DNA of 59,166 nt, from positions 1 through 59,166 of the forward strand of contig JAFTSW010000044.1 in the NCBI GenBank assembly GCA_017467085.1. The letters are read 5' to 3'. Every line of letters begins with the position of its first letter. The stretch's first letter is position 1. The translations under genes and the position numbers were made by a program. The notes below the pieces were generated by a model. The model was not told where the DNA came from. It made no database searches and was given only the letters and a program-made list of their open reading frames with translations. Positions 54,455 to 59,166 of this stretch are shown here, piece after piece. This stretch comes from Clostridia bacterium (GTDB lineage: Bacteria > Bacillota > Clostridia > Oscillospirales > CAG-272).

Positions 54455-56289
54455 TTCGTCTTACCTCCCAGCTTGTTTGCGCCACAGCCGTTGCAATGCT
54501 CGGCACAGTTTGGCGTGGTTTCGTGTCGGTAGGCGCGCTCGTACTCCCGTTTCAGGTAGGACTTGCTGACGCCGCAATCAATGATATCCCAGGGCAAGCA
54601 CTCGTCAAGCCCAAAGGTGCGGTTGGCGTAAAAGGCAGGGTCGATGCCCGCACGGGCAAACACGTCCAGCCATTTTTCGAAGCTGAAAAATTCGTCCCAG
54701 GCATCAAACATCATATTTTCCTCGGCGGCAAGAAGAAGCGCCGCGGAAAGGCGCCTATCCCCACGGGCAAAGACCGCCTCAATGTGAGAAACCTCCGCAT
54801 CGTGCCAGTTGTAACGGATTTTCTTATCCTGGATAGCCAGGCGCAGTGCCTCCTGCTTTTCCTTCAGAGAGGCAAGGGTATCCTGCCCTACCCATTGGAA
54901 GGGGGTAAAGGGCTTGGGTACGAAGCAGGAAACGGAAACCGTTACCGAAACGGGACGCGCCTTGTTGCGGTTGGGGGTCTGGTAGAAGCGGTGTACCACC
55001 TTTTTCGCCAAATCGGCAATGGCAACCACGTCCTCCACCTCTTCGGTGGGAAGCCCGTTCATAAAATACAGCTTAACGTTATTCTTCCCCGCACCGAAGG
55101 CGATGCCCACAGCCTGCATCAAATCCTCCTCGGTGACGTTCTTGTTGATGGCGTCACGGAGGCGCTGGGTGCCTGCCTCGGGGGCAAAGGTGATGCCGCC
55201 TGTGCGAATGGAGGAAACCTTTTTCATCAGCTCCTCCGAGAAGCTGTCGATACGCAGGGAGGGCAAGGAGAGGCTGACGTGTCGCTCGTCCGTCCACTCC
55301 AAGAGCAAATCGGTCAGCTCGGCGATACGGGAATAGTCGCTGATGCTGAGAGAAATCAGGGAAATTTCCTGGTAGCCGCTGTTCTCATACAGGCATTTGG
55401 CGAGCTTGCAAAGCTTTTCGGGGGACTTTTCCCGAATAGGACGGTATACCATACCTGCCTGGCAGAAGCGACAGCCGCGGATGCAGCCGCGGTTGACCTC
55501 CAAAACCACACGGTCGTGGACCGTTTCGATGTAGGGCATCACCAGCTTTTCGGGATATACCGCCTCGTCCAAGTCCTTGATAATGCGCTTGCGTACCGTT
55601 TTGGGCACGTCCTCATACAGAGGCGTGTACGCCTCGATGGTTCCGTCCTCACGGTAGGACACGCTATACAGGGAGGGAACGTAGAAGCCCTCCAGCTTTG
55701 CCGCCTCCCGCAGGAAGGCGGACTTGGTATAGCGTCCGCTTTTTTTCATTTCGGCATAGAGGGCGCAAAGCTCGGGGAGCGCCTCCTCTCCCTCGCCGAT
55801 GCTGAAAATATCAAAGAAATCCGCAACGGGCTCGGGGTTGTAGGCGCAGGGGCCGCCACCCAAAATAACGGGGGCGTCCTCGCCTCTGTCCTTGGCAAGC
55901 AGGGGCAGACCTGCCAGCTTGAGCATATGAAGGGCGGTGGTGTAGCACATTTCATATTGCAGGGTAAACGCCACGATGTCGAAGTCCTTGACCGCATCGC
56001 CGCTTTCGTGGGCAGAGAGCGGAATACCGTACTCCTGCATTTTTTCGTCCATATCCACCCAGGGGGCGTATACCCTCTCGCACCAGACGTTTTCCTTTTG
56101 GTTCAGCGCCTCGTAGAGAATGCGCACGCCTAAGTTGGACATACCGATTTCATAGGTATCGGGGAAGCAAAAGGCAAAGCGAACGTCTACCTTGCTTTTG
56201 TCCTTGATGATACTGTTAAACTCGCCGCCCGTATATCTGCCGGGCTTGCTGACGGACTTCAAAATGCCCGATAATAATTTCTGATTCAA
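54442..56289 (-). CDS. TIGR03960-type B12-binding radical SAM protein
   Basis: This 615-residue protein starts at a TTG codon (56289), chosen because a perfect AGGAGG lies 5 nt upstream and because the N-terminus (ILKSVSKPGRYTGGEFNSI) matches the family's usual start. An N-terminal cobalamin-binding-like region contains MSNLGVRILYEALN and VILGGGPCAYNPEP. The radical SAM cluster motif CIRGCRFC is near residue 270 inside EVNRGCIRGCRFCQAGM. The C-terminal part has a Cys-rich end, CAEHCNGCGANKL. It would use S-adenosylmethionine and a 4Fe-4S cluster; the substrate is unknown. It is 18 bp downstream of the P-type-ATPase-like gene and overlaps the TIGR03936-type gene by 13 bp, so the three form an operon. 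Confidence 0.93.
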   Translation of the reverse strand: MNQKLLSGILKSVSKPGRYTGGEFNSIIKDKSKVDVRFAFCFPDTYEIGMSNLGVRILYEALNQKENVWCERVYAPWVDMDEKMQEYGIPLSAHESGDAVKDFDIVAFTLQYEMCYTTALHMLKLAGLPLLAKDRGEDAPVILGGGPCAYNPEPVADFFDIFSIGEGEEALPELCALYAEMKKSGRYTKSAFLREAAKLEGFYVPSLYSVSYREDGTIEAYTPLYEDVPKTVRKRIIKDLDEAVYPEKLVMPYIETVHDRVVLEVNRGCIRGCRFCQAGMVYRPIREKSPEKLCKLAKCLYENSGYQEISLISLSISDYSRIAELTDLLLEWTDERHVSLSLPSLRIDSFSEELMKKVSSIRTGGITFAPEAGTQRLRDAINKNVTEEDLMQAVGIAFGAGKNNVKLYFMNGLPTEEVEDVVAIADLAKKVVHRFYQTPNRNKARPVSVTVSVSCFVPKPFTPFQWVGQDTLASLKEKQEALRLAIQDKKIRYNWHDAEVSHIEAVFARGDRRLSAALLLAAEENMMFDAWDEFFSFEKWLDVFARAGIDPAFYANRTFGLDECLPWDIIDCGVSKSYLKREYERAYRHETTPNCAEHCNGCGANKLGGKTKWCR

Positions 56290-56307
56290 GATAGCCTCCT
56301 AATAGTC

Positions 56308-59166
56308 TTACGCTTGCTTGCCGTCCTTGGGCGCATCGGCCTTTTTGGGCAACGGCTTTTTACCCTTGGCGCGGCGAATGCGGCAACGGGTCCAAAGCAC
56401 GGTGATAAAGAGCCAGATTAAATGGTGCAGGCCTAAAATGGCAGAGGGCAGGGCGCTGAGTGGCAATAAGAAGAAGGACAAAACGCCAAGCGCCACGCCG
56501 AAGCAAAGAGATACGCTCTTCAAAAGTCGCGAGAAAGCGATAACGCCGCGGGTACGCAGAGAGAGGAAGAGCAGCTGCAAAAGCTTGCCCGAATCCTCGA
56601 TGGTGACAATGCCACCCGTCAGATGGGGCGCCGCAAAGTCCTTATACTGCTCTACCGTCTTGGTGACGATATGCACCCGACAGTCGGACAGCGCCGAGAT
56701 GCGCTGAAGCAGTCGGTTGGTGATATTGGGGTCATAGGTGCGGATGATGGTTGCCATACCTGCACGGTGCAAACGCATTACGTTATGCTCAAAGGCGGCG
56801 TCCATGGTGTACTGCACGTAGAACTTGGCGCAAAGCTTGTGATTGATGGCGGCAAACATAATGCAAACGCCCTTTTCAATCCAGCGCTCGTCCTCAGCGT
56901 CGTAAAAGAGCTTGACGCCGTTTTTCTGCATATACTCGCCGTCACCCACCAAAACGTGAAACTTGTCCACGGTGGCGCAAAGACCGCCTGCCACCGATTC
57001 CTTTAAGGTGACGTTACCCGTGTGTCCCAGCTCCTTGGTGGACTTGTTGAAGAAGCCGCAGATGGGGCCGCCCACCAGGTGGAAGAGGCTGGACACGCAA
57101 TAGAACACCAGCGCCACGTCCCCGACGTACATTTTCACGTTTTTCACGTCAACCTTACGGGAGGGGATAGCCTCGATGTCCTCAAACTCCACCGCGTCAA
57201 GGCGGGCGCACTCGTTGACCGATTTCTCGCCGAGTATGGTGGAATTTTCACCTGCCACGAACAACGCCCGTGCCATAGGATAAATATGGGTGGCGCACAT
57301 AGAAAAGGGCAGGGCGAAGAACAGCACCGTCAGCATCCAGCCAAGCGCCTCTACGATGCCGTTGCCCATAATGAGGGCGGAAACGAACACCACCAGCGCC
57401 GCGGCGGCGGACACCGTCAAAAGCCAGAAGTTCTGGCGACTGTCCTCACAGATACGGCCCGTGCGAGAGGCAAACTCATCCACGAAGCCCGTTTTTCTGA
57501 CGCGGTAAATATAGGGAATATCCTGGTCCAGACTCTTGCCAAGAGCGTTGGACTCTGCCAAGGCGTCCTTGGGGGAAGCAAGGGAAAAGACCAGCTTGTC
57601 CCCTGCCTTGGAAAGAACGGTAAAGGAGGAATATCTGTTTTCGTACCGCACCGTTTCCCAATAAAGGAACAATACACACGCCAAGGCGGCGGCAAACGCC
57701 ACACGGGGCGCTCCTGTCACGGGAGCGGCGGTGACACCGAGAATAGCAAGCGCCAGGGTGTAGAAAAATGCCAGAAGCGCCGCAACGGACACGATGCCCA
57801 AGGGCAGAACGCGGCGGTAGAAGAAGGCGGCAAAGCCGCTATACAGCTCCTTGGCGCAAAGCCCGACGGTGCCTGCCAGCAAAACGGCAGACAGAATATC
57901 CACGCCGCCGCCCTGTAAAAAGGCGGGAATGGCGGCGCCGAGAACGGCGATATTTTCAAGATACAAAAGCGCAAAGGCAAAGAGAATTGCCACCACCAGG
58001 CGCACCTTGGCGCCCTTGATTTCCTTGGACAGGGTGCGGCGAATGCGCTCCGCCTGGGTACGGGAGGTGTATTCCAGCCGATTGGCACGGCTTCTGCGAC
58101 GGGGCTTTGCCTCCTCGTCGTTGAAGAAGGTACGCTGGGGCTTGGGAGCGGGGGTGGGCTCCGCCTCCTTGGCGGTGGGGGTGGCCGCAGGTCTTTGGGG
58201 CTCCTGCGGCTTTGAAGCGGCAGGCTTTTCTGCCGCAGTGGGCGCCTTTACAGGCGCTTCGGGCGCGACAGGCACCACAGGGGGCTTTACCCCTTCGACA
58301 GAGGCAGGGGCGGAAGGACTTCTTTCGCTCTCGGAAGAGGTAGGCGCCAAAGGCGCTTGCGCCTCTTCTCTCTCCAGGGGAATACCGTAATCGGTATCGT
58401 CCTTCCCCTCGGGAAGGCTTTCGTCAGAGGCCATCTCCTGCTGCTCCTCTGCCTTCTCGGCTGAGGGGCGTCCCTCTCCAATGGGGAAAAGGACGGTATT
58501 CGGGCGCTCCTCGCCCTCATCTCCCAAGTCGCCTGCATCGAAAGCGGGCGCTTCGGGCTCTGCCTCGGCAACGGGCGTTGCCATCTCGTTGGAAGCGGCG
58601 GGAATTTCCTCAGCCTCTGCCTCCTCCGATACGGGAACGGCAGGCGCTTCCTCAGCCTCTGCCTCTTCCGTCACGGGCAAGACAGGGCTTTCCTCGGGCT
58701 CCTCCTCCAAAATGGGGGTAGTGGGCTCGGCTATATCGTCAAAGGAGGACATAGGAATAAAGCTATCGGCGGCGTCCTCCTCCCTTTCCTCTTTTTTGCT
58801 TGCGGGGCTTGGCAAAACGGAGGTAATATCCAAGCGCTCCTGGAAATATTCTCCGTTCTCGGCGGCAGGAAAATCGGGTGGGGCGACTGGGGTATTTTCT
58901 TTCTCCTCGCTCTCACCATCCGCTTCTTCCACCTCGGCGAAGGTGACTTGCTCGCCATCAAAGGGCTGTTCAGTATAGTCCTGCTCTTCGCCCTCCGAGT
59001 CGGTGGCATCGACAGCCTGGGGATTTTCGGTGGCTTCGGGGTCTTGCGCCTCTGCCACAGGAATTTCGGCAACAGGCTCTTCGTCAACGGGCTCTTCGTC
59101 AACGGGCTCCTCCAAAATGGGCTCCTCCGTCCCCTCCTCCGCAAAGTCCTCGTCCACGTTGGGGAA
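56308..59166 (-). CDS. Degenerate P-type-ATPase-like membrane protein with an acidic N-terminus (5' end cut)
   Basis: The frame runs past the window edge, so the start is outside; at least 952 residues are visible. The first 370 or so are acidic and rich in Pro, Ala and Glu, with short repeats such as EEPVDEEPVDEEPVAE, and look disordered. About residue 380 onward has paired hydrophobic segments, then a soluble part and two C-terminal hydrophobic segments, as in heavy-metal P-type ATPases. GGLCATVDKFHVLVGDGEYM and AGMATIIRTYDPNITNRLL resemble parts of their nucleotide-binding and hinge regions. The phosphorylation motif DKTGT is absent; DAVEFEDIEAIPSRKVDVK stands where it should be. It is therefore probably not a pump. 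It is the first visible gene of the radical SAM operon. Confidence 0.75.
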   Translation of the reverse strand, partial: FPNVDEDFAEEGTEEPILEEPVDEEPVDEEPVAEIPVAEAQDPEATENPQAVDATDSEGEEQDYTEQPFDGEQVTFAEVEEADGESEEKENTPVAPPDFPAAENGEYFQERLDITSVLPSPASKKEEREEDAADSFIPMSSFDDIAEPTTPILEEEPEESPVLPVTEEAEAEEAPAVPVSEEAEAEEIPAASNEMATPVAEAEPEAPAFDAGDLGDEGEERPNTVLFPIGEGRPSAEKAEEQQEMASDESLPEGKDDTDYGIPLEREEAQAPLAPTSSESERSPSAPASVEGVKPPVVPVAPEAPVKAPTAAEKPAASKPQEPQRPAATPTAKEAEPTPAPKPQRTFFNDEEAKPRRRSRANRLEYTSRTQAERIRRTLSKEIKGAKVRLVVAILFAFALLYLENIAVLGAAIPAFLQGGGVDILSAVLLAGTVGLCAKELYSGFAAFFYRRVLPLGIVSVAALLAFFYTLALAILGVTAAPVTGAPRVAFAAALACVLFLYWETVRYENRYSSFTVLSKAGDKLVFSLASPKDALAESNALGKSLDQDIPYIYRVRKTGFVDEFASRTGRICEDSRQNFWLLTVSAAAALVVFVSALIMGNGIVEALGWMLTVLFFALPFSMCATHIYPMARALFVAGENSTILGEKSVNECARLDAVEFEDIEAIPSRKVDVKNVKMYVGDVALVFYCVSSLFHLVGGPICGFFNKSTKELGHTGNVTLKESVAGGLCATVDKFHVLVGDGEYMQKNGVKLFYDAEDERWIEKGVCIMFAAINHKLCAKFYVQYTMDAAFEHNVMRLHRAGMATIIRTYDPNITNRLLQRISALSDCRVHIVTKTVEQYKDFAAPHLTGGIVTIEDSGKLLQLLFLSLRTRGVIAFSRLLKSVSLCFGVALGVLSFFLLPLSALPSAILGLHHLIWLFITVLWTRCRIRRAKGKKPLPKKADAPKDGKQA

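Noticed and set aside
54496-56133. Plus-strand open frame of 545 codons over the radical SAM gene
   Set aside because: It is antisense to a gene with a clear CIRGCRFC motif and has no supporting start signal.

Overview
The window looks like a chromosome segment of a low-redundancy, roughly 55% GC Gram-positive bacterium, most likely an uncultured gut Clostridia (Bacillota). The reasons are strong AGGAGG-type ribosome binding sites, textbook sigma-A promoters with mostly 17-bp spacers, class I signal peptides with no outer-membrane machinery, and a coupled TIGR03960/TIGR03936-type radical SAM pair typical of Firmicutes. No plasmid, phage, insertion sequence, CRISPR, tRNA or rRNA signal was seen. 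The genus cannot be named from this sequence.

Region 1 (1-40108, minus strand except one gene) is a head-to-tail array of six giant secreted paralogues of about 2,010-2,110 residues, called A (1-6224, lacking only its last codon or two), B, C, D, E and F here. Each has a signal peptide, three LamG/concanavalin-A-like modules, a conserved 'RFYF' module, and a C-terminal right-handed parallel beta-helix domain resembling GH141-type carbohydrate-active proteins. Helical inserts are present in some copies and absent in others. Each copy has its own promoter and most have a visible terminator. A-E share an upstream motif (CTTTTTGTGCAAA on the plus strand) ending 43-44 bp before the -35 box in A, C, D and E, and 53 bp before it in B. 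A 100-bp structured repeat lies just after the stop codons of D, E and F. A small endonuclease/exonuclease/phosphatase gene (6586-7338, plus) interrupts the array between A and B.

Region 2 (40260-43833) is a divergent pair, a rhamnulokinase-type sugar kinase and L-fucose isomerase. Next to the array this suggests that the locus handles a fucose-containing glycan: the giant proteins would bind or cleave it outside the cell, and FucI plus the kinase would feed fucose into L-fuculose-1-phosphate. This is inference. No aldolase, fucose permease or dedicated regulator is in the window.

Region 3 (43881-59166) is ordinary chromosome: an O-antigen-ligase-like membrane protein with an MFS transporter, a DMT/EamA transporter, a probable PHP-HAD-acyltransferase operon, a membrane protein of unknown function, a PfkB sugar kinase fused to an AraC-type DNA-binding domain, and an operon encoding a degenerate P-type-ATPase-like protein (cut by the window end) and the radical SAM pair. 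Converging genes share bidirectional hairpin terminators.
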